Shown: positions 27,257 through 38,524, numbered from the stretch's first letter. The stretch is 64,000 bases of DNA from Mesorhizobium sp. YIM 152430 (GCF_029210365.1 NZ_JARGES010000043.1:372001-436000); one strand, 5' to 3'. The notes: generated by a model from the sequence alone, not told the origin. Program-made: numbers and translations.

Positions 27257-29340
27257 CGCTCGACATGTTCCTCGACCCGAATTCAGTCGCCGTCATCGGC
27301 GCGTCCGATAGCGAGGACAAGATCGGTGGCAGACCCATCGCTTTCATGAAACGCTTCGGCTTCAAGGGGAAGATCTATCCGGTTAATCCCAGTCGGACCG
27401 TCATTCAGGGACTGCCCGCATTCGCAGGACTCGAGGACCTGCCGGAAAGCCCGGACGTCGCCATCATCGCGGTGGCGGGCCAAGCGGCGGTAGACGCAGT
27501 CGGACAGTGCGCCGCGGCGGGCGTCAAAGGCGCGATCATCATCGCCAGCGGCTTTTCCGAGTTGGGTGCGGAAGGGCGCTTGATCGAGGAGAGTATGCGC
27601 CGGACCGCCAACGATGCGGGGATGCGCCTCATCGGCCCCAACAGCCAAGGTCTCGCGAATTTCGCAACGGGCGCGATCCTGTCATTTTCGACCATGTTCA
27701 TCGAGGCCGAGCCGGCCGATGGTCCGGTCGCGTGCCTATCGCAAAGCGGGGCGATGAGCGTCGTTCCTTACGGCCTGCTCCGGGCGCGCGGCATCGGGGT
27801 GCGCCACGTGCATGCGACCGGGAACGACTGCGACGTCAGCGTTTCGGAACTGGCGGCGACCGTCGCGGCCGATCCGGACGTCAAACTGATCCTGATATAC
27901 CTCGAGAAACTCGTCGATCCGGAACATCTTGCCAAAGCCGCGGCCGTTGCCAGGGGGCGGGGAGTTCCGATCATTGCATTGAAGTCGGGCGTATCCGAGG
28001 AAGGGAAGCGCGCCGCGGCGTCGCACACCGGGGCGATAGCGAGCGAAGACCGGGTGGTCGACGCGTTCTTCAGGAAGCATGGCATATGGCGCGCCAGGAA
28101 TACGACTGAACTCGTCCGGGCGGCCGAGCTCTATCTGAAAGGGTGGCGGGGCAGCGGCAGGCGACTTGCCATTATCAGCAACAGCGGGGCGACCTGTGTC
28201 CTGTCCGCCGACGCTGCCGAGCGGGAGGGCCTGCAGGTGGCACGGCTGGGTTCCGAAAACGAAGAGAGGATCGGCAAGATATTGCCGGCTTTCGCTTCGT
28301 CGCGGAACCCGATCGACATCACCGCCGCTCTCCTCAGCAATGGGGGGCTGTTCGGAGAAGTCTTGCCCGTCGTGGGGAGCGATCCGAACATCGACATGCT
28401 TCTCATTGGGATACCCGTCAGCGGACGGGGATATGATTTTCCCCGCTATGCCCGCGATACTGCTAAATTCATGAAGGAAGCGAGCTTCCCTGTCGTCGTA
28501 GCAGCACCACAACAGTCGGTCCGGGCCGCCTTTGCGGCCGAGGGTGTTCCCGTATTCGAAACCGAGGACCAAGCGATAGCGGCCCTGGCGCAATTCGCGA
28601 TGCATCGTGAAATGATCGAGCATACGCAAGGGCATGTTCTCGACCAAACGGGTGTGGTTTCGACCTCCGGTTCGGCGGGCGATTGCAAGACGCTGGACGA
28701 AATGCGATCGCTGCGGATCGTCGCCGATGCCGGCTTGGATTGCGCCCGCCATTTGGTATGCGCTTCAGTCGAGGACGCAGTAGCGGTTCAGCGGGAGTGG
28801 GCACTTCCCGTGGTGGTGAAGGCGGTATCGGAGGAAGTTCCCCACAAGTCCGACCATGGCCTCGTCCATCTGAACGTCGGTGGCCAAGACCAGGTCCGCT
28901 CGGCCTACGTCGATATCGCCGACAAAATGGCGGCCATGGGGAAGCGCTTCGACGGCGTCCTCGTTTCAGAGATGCTCAAAGGCGATCGAGAGCTCGTCAT
29001 TGGCGCTAACAGAGATCCCCACTTCGGGCCGGTTGTAGTAATCGGCGACGGCGGCATCGCAGTTGAAGCCATTCCTGACAATGTCCTCCTACTAGCTCCA
29101 TTTTCCAGGCGTGAGTTCAGTGACGCGCTTGCGACGCTTCGGATCGCGCCGTTGTTCGAGGGAGTGCGCGGCAGGAGCGGACTCGCTATCGACACCCTGT
29201 TCGAGGCGGCTACAAATCTCGCCGATCTGCTTCGGGACGAAGCTGACATCTGTTCGGTTGATGTCAACCCGATCCTAGTTTCAGCCGACGCAGCGATCGC
29301 GGTCGACGCGCTGGTCGTTCGAGGGACGGCGGGTAAGTAA
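27253..29340 (+). CDS. NDP-forming acyl-CoA synthetase (acetate-CoA ligase family)
   Basis: A 695-residue fused alpha-beta enzyme. The CoA-binding domain (DPNSVAVIGASDSEDKIGG) comes first, then the succinyl-CoA-ligase-like domain carrying the expected active-site His in AAASHTGAIASEDRV. The C-terminal ATP-grasp domain follows (VVKAVSEEVPHKSDHGLVHLN). It should convert the imported acid to its CoA thioester at the cost of ATP. As last gene of the cluster it completes a route of uptake, activation and thiolytic processing. Confidence 0.92.
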   Translation: MTLDMFLDPNSVAVIGASDSEDKIGGRPIAFMKRFGFKGKIYPVNPSRTVIQGLPAFAGLEDLPESPDVAIIAVAGQAAVDAVGQCAAAGVKGAIIIASGFSELGAEGRLIEESMRRTANDAGMRLIGPNSQGLANFATGAILSFSTMFIEAEPADGPVACLSQSGAMSVVPYGLLRARGIGVRHVHATGNDCDVSVSELAATVAADPDVKLILIYLEKLVDPEHLAKAAAVARGRGVPIIALKSGVSEEGKRAAASHTGAIASEDRVVDAFFRKHGIWRARNTTELVRAAELYLKGWRGSGRRLAIISNSGATCVLSADAAEREGLQVARLGSENEERIGKILPAFASSRNPIDITAALLSNGGLFGEVLPVVGSDPNIDMLLIGIPVSGRGYDFPRYARDTAKFMKEASFPVVVAAPQQSVRAAFAAEGVPVFETEDQAIAALAQFAMHREMIEHTQGHVLDQTGVVSTSGSAGDCKTLDEMRSLRIVADAGLDCARHLVCASVEDAVAVQREWALPVVVKAVSEEVPHKSDHGLVHLNVGGQDQVRSAYVDIADKMAAMGKRFDGVLVSEMLKGDRELVIGANRDPHFGPVVVIGDGGIAVEAIPDNVLLLAPFSRREFSDALATLRIAPLFEGVRGRSGLAIDTLFEAATNLADLLRDEADICSVDVNPILVSADAAIAVDALVVRGTAGK

Positions 29341-29594
29341 GTGCGACGATAATGCTTGTTGTAAGTCTTCTGCCTCCGCATGTGACCCGCCCACGGTCTG
29401 TTCCCAGCTGGCGGATTTTGATCCTGTAAGCATGCGAAGTCACCTCCTCGCCCATGATGGGTCGTCAGCAGCCGGCGAGCAGACGACAACACGATTCTAG
29501 GAAAAAATGCGGATAGTCGCGGTGGAGAATGGCTACCGGACGATGCATGTTCTGTGTAAGCCTGTGCACAGATAATCGAGGGACGCCGCGCCGC

Positions 29595-30692
29595 ATGTAC
29601 AGCATCGACCGCACCGCGAACAGGATCAAGCCGTTGGAGAAAAAGACCTTCGCCGAGCTCCAATTCCGCGAACGCGACCATCTTCAGGAGTGGATCGCCA
29701 ACCATCCATCCGTCCTCGGCGAGGAACTCCTGATCATCGCCAAAGAGTTTGCAGGTTTCGAGGAAACAAACGAGCGGCTGGATCTCCTCGCGCTTGATAC
29801 GTCTGGCGCGCTCGTTCTCATCGAGAATAAGCTGGACGACGCGGGCAAGGACGTCACCTGGCAGGCGTTAAAGTATGCCTCATACTGTTCCGGATTCACG
29901 AAAGACAGCGTCCGCGACATTTACGCCAAGTATCGCCAGATGGACGTTGCCGCCGCCGAGGAATCGATCGCGGATTTTCTCGGAGCCGAGAGTTTCGGGG
30001 AGGCAACGGTCAACGCGGGTTTGACACAGCGGGTCATCCTGGTCGCGGCGCACTTCCGCAAAGAAGTGACTTCGACGGTGATGTGGCTTCGCGGCTTCAA
30101 CCTGCGCGTTCAGTGCATGTCGGCTGCGATCCACGTCGATGAAGGGGGAAGCCTCTACTTCTCGGTGGAGCAGCTGATCCCGCCGAAGGCGGCCGAAGAG
30201 TACATGGTCAACTTGGCACGCAAGCAGCAGTCCGAGGCCGCAGCGGCCGATGTCGATGCTGCTCGCTATACAGTTCGTCGCAACTTCTGGAGCAAGCTGC
30301 TTCCCGAGATGGGTAAGGCCACCACCATCTTCCAGAATATCAGCCCGCAGAAGAGCAGCTGGGTGATGGCGTCGTCGGGCATCTCAGGCCTCAGCTGGAT
30401 GCTTTATGCGCTCGGGACAGAGACGCGGGTCGACTTCTACATCGACTCGAAGGACGCCATGCGAAACGACCTCACCTTCGTGAAGCTGGAAACTAAAAAG
30501 GAGGAAATCGAACAGGCTTTCGGAGAGCCGCTTCACTGGGAGCCGCTTCCGAATTACCGAGCATGCCGCATCAGGCACGCCATGCCTGCGAACGTGTTCG
30601 ATGAGGATCAGTGGCCCAACATGATTTCTTCCCTCACCGAGCGAATGGTTCGGCTGGAAAGCGCAATCAAGCCCCATCTTAAAGAAATCTAA
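29595..30692 (+). CDS. DUF4268 protein with PD-(D/E)xK nuclease-like core
   Basis: A 365-residue protein. The N-terminal half has a restriction-endonuclease-like pattern (RLDLLALDTSGALVLIENKLDD, with Asp then Glu-x-Lys). The C-terminal half matches DUF4268 (RRNFWSKLLPEM to about 365). The ATG at 29595 gives the family-typical start MYSIDRTANRI; the frame opens earlier at 29529. It stands alone between a metabolic cluster and an IS remnant. A DNA-cleaving or defence role is possible, but there is no direct evidence. Confidence 0.8.
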   Translation: MYSIDRTANRIKPLEKKTFAELQFRERDHLQEWIANHPSVLGEELLIIAKEFAGFEETNERLDLLALDTSGALVLIENKLDDAGKDVTWQALKYASYCSGFTKDSVRDIYAKYRQMDVAAAEESIADFLGAESFGEATVNAGLTQRVILVAAHFRKEVTSTVMWLRGFNLRVQCMSAAIHVDEGGSLYFSVEQLIPPKAAEEYMVNLARKQQSEAAAADVDAARYTVRRNFWSKLLPEMGKATTIFQNISPQKSSWVMASSGISGLSWMLYALGTETRVDFYIDSKDAMRNDLTFVKLETKKEEIEQAFGEPLHWEPLPNYRACRIRHAMPANVFDEDQWPNMISSLTERMVRLESAIKPHLKEI

Positions 30693-30939
30693 GACCCCAG
30701 CGCCTCCGTCTGGTCCCCTGTCGCTAGAAACCGCCTGTCCGCCGTGAGGACCACCATTGCCCGCTTTCCGCTGGAATAAGTAATCACATAGTATGCGCCT
30801 ACGTCATCTGGCCCCGATTTTACGCGTGTCGAAAAGTTTCTCGCTGCGCCTGGATTCGACATTCCTCCATGACTTCGGTCGAGCCAAACTGGCTCACTAC
30901 TTGCGTTGAATAGCCCCGAGTTTCATGGAGACCCTCGGG

Positions 30940-31287
30940 TTACAATTCCTGCTGCCGTTCGAATTCGACAGGTGACAGCATCCGTTCCTGACGTGCTTGC
31001 GCTTCGCATTTTAGAACATCTCGATGTAGTCGAACACGTCCTGCCTTGCCTCTTCGTGTGTTCGGTAGGTCCTTCGCCTGATTCGCTCGCGCTTGAGGAG
31101 ATTGAAGAAGCTCTCCGCCACAGCGTTGTCGTGGCAGTTTCCGCGCCGGCTCATCGAATGCTCCAGATTGTGGTGCTTCAGGAACGCCGCCCATTCCATG
31201 CTGGGGAACTGCGAGCCCTGATCCGAGTGGACCAGGACCTTGCTCTTCGGCTTTCGACGCCACACCGCCATCACGTGATCGCCAACG
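30940..31287 (-). pseudogene. IS3-family transposase OrfB remnant
   Basis: The C-terminal part of an IS3-type DDE integrase domain: MAVWRRKPKSKVLVHSDQGSQ, then SMSRRGNCHDNAVAESFFNLLK. Conservation breaks off near 31287 upstream. Near 31015 the frame shifts into ...RMLSPVEFERQQEL, the usual family C terminus. The catalytic N-terminal half and OrfA are missing, so it cannot move by itself. No terminal repeats were identified. Confidence 0.8.
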
Positions 31288-31546
31288 GAAAACTTGCTTA
31301 TCTCGGCCTCCCTTGTGTTCCAAATGCCTTCGTGGCCGCTTTGTTTCGGCTGAAACCGCATCGAACTCGAACAGAGTGGGCAAGAGATTGGTTGGGAGAT
31401 GTTGTTGTCGTCTAGGCGCAACTTCGTGGCACGATCTACGATGATTGCCCCGCCCAAATTCAAGCTGTTACAACGGCGGCTTTCAGGAAGTTGCAAAGGA
31501 GTTGGGAATGGCAGGCATGGGGTCGAAAGCGGTCGTACTCGGTCGG

Positions 31547-34500
31547 TCAGCGGAAATCCCGTGTCTTCACCTTAATCGCGTCGATGTGCAAATCTGGGAT
31601 GTAGATGTCACGCGTCCGCAGGCCTTTCGGCGGCAGCCCGCGCGGGTCGGGCGCGGATGAGCCGTGGTGGAGTTCATCGCCGCGGCCGTGGGGCAGGGGA
31701 AAGGGAGTGTCGCGTTCGCCGACGCTCCGGAGTTCGTCTGAAAGATCCTCGATCTTGTGTGCGACCAGGTGGACGACTTCGCCTTCGCGTTGAATGCGCC
31801 CTTGGACGGCAATCATTCCAGCGGATAAAACGATGCGGCGATGGGCCTCGAACACCTTCGGCCAGACGACAAGGTTGGCCACTCCGGTCTCGTCTTCGAG
31901 CGTAATGAACATGACTCCCTTCGCCGATCCGGGCCGCTGGCGCACGAGCACGATCCCGGCGGCCTGCAGCCACCGCCGGTCCTTGGCGTTCATCGCGTCG
32001 CTGCAAGTGACCATCCGGCGGTTCCGCAACTCCTGCCGCAGGAATGAAACAGGGTGGCTGCGAAGCGAAAGCCCGACATGGCCGTAGTCTTCGACGACTT
32101 CGCCGCCCGCGGCCATCTGCCTGAGTTTAACAAACGGCTCGACGGCTTCCGGAACGGTCTCTCCTGCCTTAGCTGAGGCTGCGGCGAACAGCGGAAGCTC
32201 CTTGTCGCCAAGCCCCTTGATCGCCCACAGCGCGTCGCGACGCGACAGGCCGAACGCAGGGAAGAATCCGTCGGCCTCCGCGATCCGGGCTAGGGCGGCG
32301 ACTGGGACGCCAGCCCGCCTCCAAAGATCCTCTGCCGATACGAAAGGCCGATCCGCGCGTGACGCGACGATCGAGGCCGCATGCGCGTTGGCGAGGCCTT
32401 TCACTATCCGCAGGCCAAGCCGGACAGCGAAGCGCCCGTTGTCACGGGTTTCCTCGAGGGTGCAATCCCACCGCGACGCGTTCACGCAGACCGGACGGAT
32501 TTCGACACCGTGTTCCTGTGCGTCTCGCACGATCTGGGCCGGGGCGTAAAATCCCATCGGCTGGCTATTGAGGAGGGCCGCGCAAAAGACGTCCGGATGC
32601 CAGCATTTGAGCCAAGAGGAGGCGTAGGCGATCAACGCAAAGCTGGCTGCGTGGCTTTCCGGGAAACCGTAGCTGCCGAAGCCTTCGAGCTGCGAGAATG
32701 TCCTTTCCGCGAAGGACCGCTCGTAGCCACGGGCGACCATCCCCTCGATTAACTTGGTTTTGAAGGCGCTCACCCCGCCCGTAAACTTGAACGTCGCCAT
32801 GGATTTGCGCAGCATGTCGGCCTCGCCCGGCGTGAAGCCGGCGCACTCGATCGCGACGCGCATCGCCTGTTCTTGAAAGAGGGGCACGCCAAGTGTTTTT
32901 CCGAGAACTTTTTCGAGTTGCGGCGTTGGGTAGTGGACCGGCTCCAGTCCCTCGCGCCGCCGAAGATAAGGATGGACCATGTCACCTTGGATAGGCCCAG
33001 GTCTCACGATCGCCACCTGCACGACAAGGTCGTAAAAGGTCCGCGGCTTCAGGCGCGGCAACATGGACATCTGCGCGCGGGATTCGATCTGGAATGTGCC
33101 CAGGGTGTCCGCCTTGCGGATCATCGCATAGGTGCGCGGATCCTCGGCCGGGATGCTTGCAAGGTCGTGGATGACGCCCTTGTACTCGGCCAGCAGGTCG
33201 AGCCCCTTCTTCATGCAGGTCAGCATGCCGAGCGCCAAGACATCGACCTTCATGAACTTCAACGCGTCGATGTCGTCCTTGTCCCATTCCACGACCTGTC
33301 GATTATCCATGGAGGCGGGTTCGATCGGGACGAGATCGTCGAGCCGGTCGTGCGTTAGCACAAAGCCGCCGGGATGCTGTGACAGATGTCGGGGCGCGCC
33401 CATGAGCTGGCGGGCGAGGTCTAGGGTGAGCCGAAGGCGTCGGTCGGCGAGATTGAGGTTCAGGTCTTTGACATGCATGTCTTCGACCCCTTCCTCCGAC
33501 CAGGCCCAGATCTGGCTCGAAAGCGTCTGGATCAGGTCCTCGGGAAGGCCGAGGGCCTTGCCGACGTCGCGCAACGCACCTTTCGTTCGATATCGGACAA
33601 CTGTCGAGCACAGCGCCGCCCGGTCCCGGCCGTAAGTCTCGTAGATCCACTGGATGACGAGTTCCCGGCGCTCGTGCTCGAAGTCGACGTCGATATCCGG
33701 CGGCTCTCGCCGCTCCTCCGACACGAAACGTTCGAACAGAAGATCGTTGCGGGACGGATCGATGGAGGTGATGCCGAGGACGTAGCAGACGGCCGAATTC
33801 GCGGCGGAACCTCTCCCCTGGCACAGGATGTCCTGCGAGCGCGCGTAGCGCACGATATTGTTGACCGTCAGAAAATAGGGGGCGTAGTCGAGCTTGCGGA
33901 TGAGTTCGAGTTCATGGCGCAGGGACACTTTCACCTCCTCGGGCACGCCTTCCTGAAAGCGGGCGGCTGCGCCTTTCCAGGTCAGCCTTTCCAGCGTCTG
34001 CTGCGGCGTCAAAATCGGATCGTCCCGCTCCTCAGGGTACTGGTATGCGAGTTCGGACAGGCCGAAGGTGCACCGCCGGGCGATCTCGAGCGTCCGCGCA
34101 AGCGCCTCCGGGTACCGGTCGAAGAGGCGATGCATCTCAGCCGCCGGCTTGAGGTAACGGTCCGCATGGCGCTCGCGCCGGAAGCCGAGCCCGTCGACCG
34201 TGACGTTGTGGCGGACCGCGGTGACGACGTCCTGCAGCATCCGGCGTCCGGGCTCGTGATAAAGGACGTCGTTGGTCACGATCGTGGGCACACGCATGGC
34301 GAATGCGAGGCTCGACAGGTCGTGGAGGCGGAGCTGGTCGTTGGGCCGGCGGCGCAAGGTGAGCGCCAGATAGGCCCGGTCGCCGAACGCGTCACGCAGG
34401 CGGCGAAGCCGCAGTCCGCAGTCGTCGTTGGCCAGGTCCGGAACGAGGACGGCGACCAGCCCCTCGCCATAGGCAACGAGATCATTCCAGTGGAGCAGGC

Positions 34501-34819
34501 ATTTGCCCTTCCCGGCGCGCTTCTTGCCGAGAGACAGGAGACGGCAGAGCCGCGAATAAGCGGGCCTGTCGATCGGGTAGACGAGAACGGACATGCCGCA
34601 GGCAAGATCGAGCCTGCATCCGACGACGAGCCGGACCTTGGTGGTCTTCGCAGCCTCGAAGGCTCGCACGATCCCGGAAAGCGAGTTGCGGTCGACGACG
34701 CCGACGGCTTCGATCCCCATGAGGGCGGCCGTGGCGAACAGTTCCTCCGCCGAGGACGCGCCGCGAAGAAAAGAGAAATGCGTCGTGACCTGGAGTTCGG
34801 CGTAACGGGGCTCGCTCAT
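31547..34819 (-). CDS. dnaE2: Error-prone DNA polymerase III alpha, DnaE2
   Basis: A 1090-residue C-family polymerase of the DnaE2/ImuC branch, the translesion polymerase of the mutasome. The PHP domain begins with [18 protein letters not shown]. The palm carries [13 protein letters not shown] and [10 protein letters not shown]-like (VDVLALGML) blocks, and a C-terminal OB fold follows. The start ATG at 34819 overlaps the imuB stop (ATGA). It acts with ImuA and ImuB in SOS mutagenesis. Confidence 0.96.
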   Translation of the reverse strand: MSEPRYAELQVTTHFSFLRGASSAEELFATAALMGIEAVGVVDRNSLSGIVRAFEAAKTTKVRLVVGCRLDLACGMSVLVYPIDRPAYSRLCRLLSLGKKRAGKGKCLLHWNDLVAYGEGLVAVLVPDLANDDCGLRLRRLRDAFGDRAYLALTLRRRPNDQLRLHDLSSLAFAMRVPTIVTNDVLYHEPGRRMLQDVVTAVRHNVTVDGLGFRRERHADRYLKPAAEMHRLFDRYPEALARTLEIARRCTFGLSELAYQYPEERDDPILTPQQTLERLTWKGAAARFQEGVPEEVKVSLRHELELIRKLDYAPYFLTVNNIVRYARSQDILCQGRGSAANSAVCYVLGITSIDPSRNDLLFERFVSEERREPPDIDVDFEHERRELVIQWIYETYGRDRAALCSTVVRYRTKGALRDVGKALGLPEDLIQTLSSQIWAWSEEGVEDMHVKDLNLNLADRRLRLTLDLARQLMGAPRHLSQHPGGFVLTHDRLDDLVPIEPASMDNRQVVEWDKDDIDALKFMKVDVLALGMLTCMKKGLDLLAEYKGVIHDLASIPAEDPRTYAMIRKADTLGTFQIESRAQMSMLPRLKPRTFYDLVVQVAIVRPGPIQGDMVHPYLRRREGLEPVHYPTPQLEKVLGKTLGVPLFQEQAMRVAIECAGFTPGEADMLRKSMATFKFTGGVSAFKTKLIEGMVARGYERSFAERTFSQLEGFGSYGFPESHAASFALIAYASSWLKCWHPDVFCAALLNSQPMGFYAPAQIVRDAQEHGVEIRPVCVNASRWDCTLEETRDNGRFAVRLGLRIVKGLANAHAASIVASRADRPFVSAEDLWRRAGVPVAALARIAEADGFFPAFGLSRRDALWAIKGLGDKELPLFAAASAKAGETVPEAVEPFVKLRQMAAGGEVVEDYGHVGLSLRSHPVSFLRQELRNRRMVTCSDAMNAKDRRWLQAAGIVLVRQRPGSAKGVMFITLEDETGVANLVVWPKVFEAHRRIVLSAGMIAVQGRIQREGEVVHLVAHKIEDLSDELRSVGERDTPFPLPHGRGDELHHGSSAPDPRGLPPKGLRTRDIYIPDLHIDAIKVKTRDFR

Positions 34820-36339
34820 CCGAAGATTCCGTGCATAAACCACCGGTGCGAGCCGGTTTCGGCGTTCTCGCCGTCGCCGGCGCGGTAGACCCAGAAGCGC
34901 TCTCCCGCGTCGTCCTCAACGCGGAAATAGTCGCGCACCGCGACGAGCTCGGCGTCGGCCCGCCACCATTCGCCAAACACGCGTTCGGGCCCGTCGGCAC
35001 GTTTGATCCGCCGCCGTATCCCGCGCCACGAAAACCATGCAGGCGGATGGTCGGGCAGCAGCGCCATCGTTTCGATCACCTCAGGACGGAGCAGCAATCG
35101 GGAAGGACGGGGCCAGTGGTCCGGCCATGCGCTTCCCGTGTCGGCGGCGAGCGGCGAGATGCGTTGGACGGACCGTTCTGGAACATCGCTTGCGACCGCC
35201 GCGAACCGGTAGACGCCGCGTTCGCCGATGCGATTGGAAAGGACGTCGATTAGGTTGGAGATGTCAGTTGGTGCAGTCTCGATCAGCGTCGTTGCCGATT
35301 GGCGGGCGTGCAACGGTTCGGCGACCGTGGCGGCTATGGTCATTAGTTCAATACCGAAACCCGGTGCGATGGTCTCGATCTTGTCGCATAGAAGCCGGGT
35401 CAGCCGTTTGACGTCGCGGACCGGCGTCGCCGTCCCGACGCGTACCGCCTCGACGCCGCTGTCGACGCGGTGACAGACGAGATCGAGACGGCGCGCGCCG
35501 AGACCCCGTCGATCGAGTTCCATGCAAAGCGCGACGACGAGCTTGCCGACATAGCGCGCGATGGTCTCCGCCGCGCCGATAGGCTCCGCAAAGGAACGCC
35601 GGACCTCGACGATGTCATCCGGCCGCAACGGTTCGATCGGTTCGACAGCCTGGCCGAGCGCGTGGTCGATCCGACGACCCAGCTCCGTGCCGAAACGTCG
35701 TACAAGCGGAGCGCGGGGTTGCGCCAAAACATCGCCGACGGTGCGGAACCCCAGCTTGACGAGGCCGTGTGCTGTCGCATCGTCGATCCGTAGCGCCCAT
35801 AGGGGCAGCGGTTCGAGGATCTGAGGTCCATGCGCCGAGTTTGCGACGACTATGGTTTCCCTGCGAAATCGCGCCAGGGCATGCGCGGCTCCCCACGTAT
35901 CCGCGATGGCGACCTTGGCCGCAATGCCGGACATTGCAAGCCTGCCCACGATCGCGTCAAGCATGGCTGCCTCGCCGCCGTGAAGGTGGTCGGAACCGGT
36001 GGATTCGACGACAATGCCGTCCGGCGGATCCACCGCGACGACCGGGCTGAACCGTTGCAACAGCCAAAGCGCGAGACGCTTGAGGCTTTGGGCATCGGCG
36101 GCAGGATCGGCGTTCTCGACGACGAGACCGGGGACGAGGACCCGCGCTTTCGTCAGCGGCATCCCGACCCGGATACCCGCCGCGCAAGCAGCGTCCGTCG
36201 CCGCGGTCACGACTTGGCGGTTCCGCTCGCTTCCGGCGACGACGAACGGGCGGTCAGACGCTGGCATAACGTCGCCACCCGTCCGCCGCAGCCGATCGAT
36301 CGGCCACTTCGGCAGGTAGACCGAGATGACCCGAGCCAT
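34816..36339 (-). CDS. imuB: ImuB, Y-family polymerase-like mutasome hub
   Basis: A 507-residue inactive Y-family polymerase homologue. It starts [19 protein letters not shown], where an active DinB would have catalytic acidic residues in a DMD motif. ImuB links the clamp, ImuA and DnaE2 in the mutasome. The ATG at 36339 has GGAGG upstream. Its 5' end overlaps the end of imuA by 86 bases and its 3' end overlaps dnaE2 by 4, showing tight coupling. Confidence 0.95.
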   Translation of the reverse strand: MARVISVYLPKWPIDRLRRTGGDVMPASDRPFVVAGSERNRQVVTAATDAACAAGIRVGMPLTKARVLVPGLVVENADPAADAQSLKRLALWLLQRFSPVVAVDPPDGIVVESTGSDHLHGGEAAMLDAIVGRLAMSGIAAKVAIADTWGAAHALARFRRETIVVANSAHGPQILEPLPLWALRIDDATAHGLVKLGFRTVGDVLAQPRAPLVRRFGTELGRRIDHALGQAVEPIEPLRPDDIVEVRRSFAEPIGAAETIARYVGKLVVALCMELDRRGLGARRLDLVCHRVDSGVEAVRVGTATPVRDVKRLTRLLCDKIETIAPGFGIELMTIAATVAEPLHARQSATTLIETAPTDISNLIDVLSNRIGERGVYRFAAVASDVPERSVQRISPLAADTGSAWPDHWPRPSRLLLRPEVIETMALLPDHPPAWFSWRGIRRRIKRADGPERVFGEWWRADAELVAVRDYFRVEDDAGERFWVYRAGDGENAETGSHRWFMHGIFG

Positions 36340-37012
36340 CACATGCCTCCACTTCGATATCGAGACTTTCGCCCGCGCGGGCGCGGATCAGTTCGACCAG
36401 CCATCGGGCGCGGTCTACGCCGGGAACGGGCAGGGGGCGGGACGGAAGAGCGGAGATCCGCCAGCGCGTCATTGCCGCCGTCGGCTGGCCGAAGTCCGCC
36501 GCCTCGGCCTGCCGCCGCCATCGGCGCAAGGCGATGCCGACCGAGCCTGTGCCCTCCGCCGCCAATTGCAGGCGACGCGACGCCGTCATGGACAATCGGG
36601 ACACCTCGGCGACGACAGCGCCAAGACCGCCGTGCCGCAACGCTTCTTCCATACAGCCAAGCAATGCCTTTTCGTCGCCTGTTTCGGCATAAATGACGCG
36701 GTCGGCCGCGAGACCGGCTTGGGCAAGAGCAGGGGCGAACAGGTCCTGCCTTGCCACGCACCACAGCACCAGTCCTTGGGTTCTGGCGGCGATACCAGCC
36801 GCGAAAAGCGCCGCCGCGGCACCGTCAACCGCGCCGCTTCCTCTACCCGCCACCTCATGCAGCGCTCCTCGCGCGAGACCGCCGCCGGGAAGCTTGCGGT
36901 CGATCTCGGGAACGCAAAACGGCAGGACCTCCCGTGCCTTCGCATGTCCACCTTCGAGGTGGACGATGCTGGAACGGAGGGCTTCTATGGCCGGGTTCAG
37001 GTTCGATGACAT
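36254..37012 (-). CDS. imuA: ImuA, RecA/SulA-like mutasome protein
   Basis: A 252-residue protein of the ImuA family. It begins MSSNLNPAIEALRSSIVHLEGG and contains a degenerate RecA-like core (GGGLARGALHEVAGRGSGAVDGAAAALFAAG). The ATG at 37012 is chosen because family members start here and the LexA box lies upstream of it. First gene of the imuA-imuB-dnaE2 operon. Confidence 0.93.
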   Translation of the reverse strand: MSSNLNPAIEALRSSIVHLEGGHAKAREVLPFCVPEIDRKLPGGGLARGALHEVAGRGSGAVDGAAAALFAAGIAARTQGLVLWCVARQDLFAPALAQAGLAADRVIYAETGDEKALLGCMEEALRHGGLGAVVAEVSRLSMTASRRLQLAAEGTGSVGIALRRWRRQAEAADFGQPTAAMTRWRISALPSRPLPVPGVDRARWLVELIRARAGESLDIEVEACDGSGHLGLPAEVADRSAAADGWRRYASV

Positions 37013-37054
37013 GTGCACAGCGGTTGGCAGGCCGTCAGCTTGATAAGGTGGTTT

Positions 37055-37069
37055 GTTCCCGTTTTGTTC
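37055..37069. promoter_or_regulatory. LexA (SOS) box
   Basis: GTTC, seven bases, GTTC: the direct-repeat operator of alphaproteobacterial LexA. It lies 43 bases before imuA and 98 bases before the chosen dinB start, so one site may control both directions. Confidence 0.85.
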
Positions 37070-37166
37070 CTTATGCGCTAGAGAGTCAATCGCGAGTTCG
37101 CGCTTCATGATACGACGCCGGGTTAACGTCGGTGGACGAAGCCGGGAATCGGCGCGGTCGGCTCTG

Positions 37167-38276
37167 ATGGAAACGCCGGAGGAAAACCCAGTGGACAGTC
37201 ACGACGACGGGCGGAAGATCATCCATGTCGACATGGACGCTTTCTATGCTTCCGTCGAACAGCGGGACAACCCTTCGCTGCGCGGCAAGCCGGTCGCTGT
37301 GGGCGGTTCGGCCGCCAGGGGTGTCGTGGCGGCCGCGAGCTACGAGGCGCGCGTCTTCGGCGTTCGCTCGGCCATGGCGTCGGTCACGGCCAAACGCCGA
37401 TGTCCCGACCTCGTCTTCGTTAAGCCACGCTTCGACGTCTACCGCGAAATCTCAAATCAGATCCGGTCGATATTCGCCGAGTACACGGACTTGGTCGAGC
37501 CGCTCTCCCTCGACGAGGCTTACCTCGACGTGACCGTGAATAAGAAGGGCATTGAGCTGGCAAGTACGGTGGCGCTGGAAATCCGCAACCGCATCCGCGC
37601 GGAAACGGGCCTCAACGCGTCCGCCGGCATCTCCTACAACAAGTTCCTGGCAAAGATGGCGAGCGATCTGAACAAGCCGAACGGCCAGGCGGTGATACCG
37701 CCTTCCATGGGGCCGGCGTTCGTCGCGGACCTCGCGGTCAAAAAATTCCACGGTGTCGGACCCGCTACCGCCGAGCGCATGGAGCGTCTTGGCATCAGGA
37801 CAGGCCGTGACCTTTGCGACAAATCGATCGCGTATCTCGAGGAGATGTTCGGCAAGTCCGGACGCTGGTACCATCGGATTTCGCGTGGCATCGATTTCCG
37901 ACCTGTCGAGCCCAACCGCGTACGCAAATCGATCGGAGCGGAAGACACGTTCGACGAAGACATCCACGAGTTGGAAAAGGCCGACGCCGAACTCGCCAAA
38001 CTCGCTTCGAAGATCTGGAAGGGATGCGAGGGCAAAGGCATCACGGGGCGGACGGTCACGCTCAAGGTTAAGTATTCCGACTTCCGCCAGATCACCCGCA
38101 GCCGCACCGTCAACCGAAGGATCGAGGGCGCGTTGGAGCTGCAGCTCCACGCAGCAGACTTGTTGCGGGCGGTCCACCCATTCGAACGCGGCATCCGCCT
38201 GCTTGGCATCAGCCTGTCCGGCCTGTCGGTAGCCGAAGCGGGACCCGCGGAGGACCGACAGTTGTCGCTCTGGTAG
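37167..38276 (+). CDS. dinB: DNA polymerase IV
   Basis: A 369-residue active Y-family polymerase. The catalytic acidic residues lie in IIHVDMDAFYASVEQ (Asp22) and SLDEAYLDV. A helix-hairpin-helix block (FHGVGPATAERMERLGI) and little-finger domain follow. The C terminus QLSLW is a beta-clamp-binding motif. The ATG at 37167 gives the usual distance to the catalytic motif; an earlier in-frame ATG at 37107 is possible. It is divergent from imuA across the LexA box. Confidence 0.95.
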   Translation: METPEENPVDSHDDGRKIIHVDMDAFYASVEQRDNPSLRGKPVAVGGSAARGVVAAASYEARVFGVRSAMASVTAKRRCPDLVFVKPRFDVYREISNQIRSIFAEYTDLVEPLSLDEAYLDVTVNKKGIELASTVALEIRNRIRAETGLNASAGISYNKFLAKMASDLNKPNGQAVIPPSMGPAFVADLAVKKFHGVGPATAERMERLGIRTGRDLCDKSIAYLEEMFGKSGRWYHRISRGIDFRPVEPNRVRKSIGAEDTFDEDIHELEKADAELAKLASKIWKGCEGKGITGRTVTLKVKYSDFRQITRSRTVNRRIEGALELQLHAADLLRAVHPFERGIRLLGISLSGLSVAEAGPAEDRQLSLW

Positions 38277-38524
38277 CGGCCTGCGCAAAAATCCGTTTCG
38301 GTTTGCACTTGGACATGGCGTCGCTAGTAGCTGCAAACGGTCGGTCGGCGCACCGCTTCTCTGTGCCACGAGCTGAGCCTGCAAAGCGGCCGCGTCAAAG
38401 GACGATCCTCAATATATCGTCGAAAGCGAAAAGTCCGGCAAGTCGGCGGCGCATCGGCCGAGTAAACTCAAGAAGCGTTGAAGCAAGCCGCCTCCACGAC
38501 CCCGTGCCTCGGCCAGAACCAAGG

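Noticed and set aside
30940-31287. Active IS3 element
   Set aside because: Only the C-terminal third of OrfB remains; there is no OrfA, no catalytic N-terminal half and no recognisable terminal repeats.
33473-34888. Long plus-strand open frame opposite dnaE2 (471 codons)
   Set aside because: Antisense shadow of dnaE2, with no recognisable protein features.
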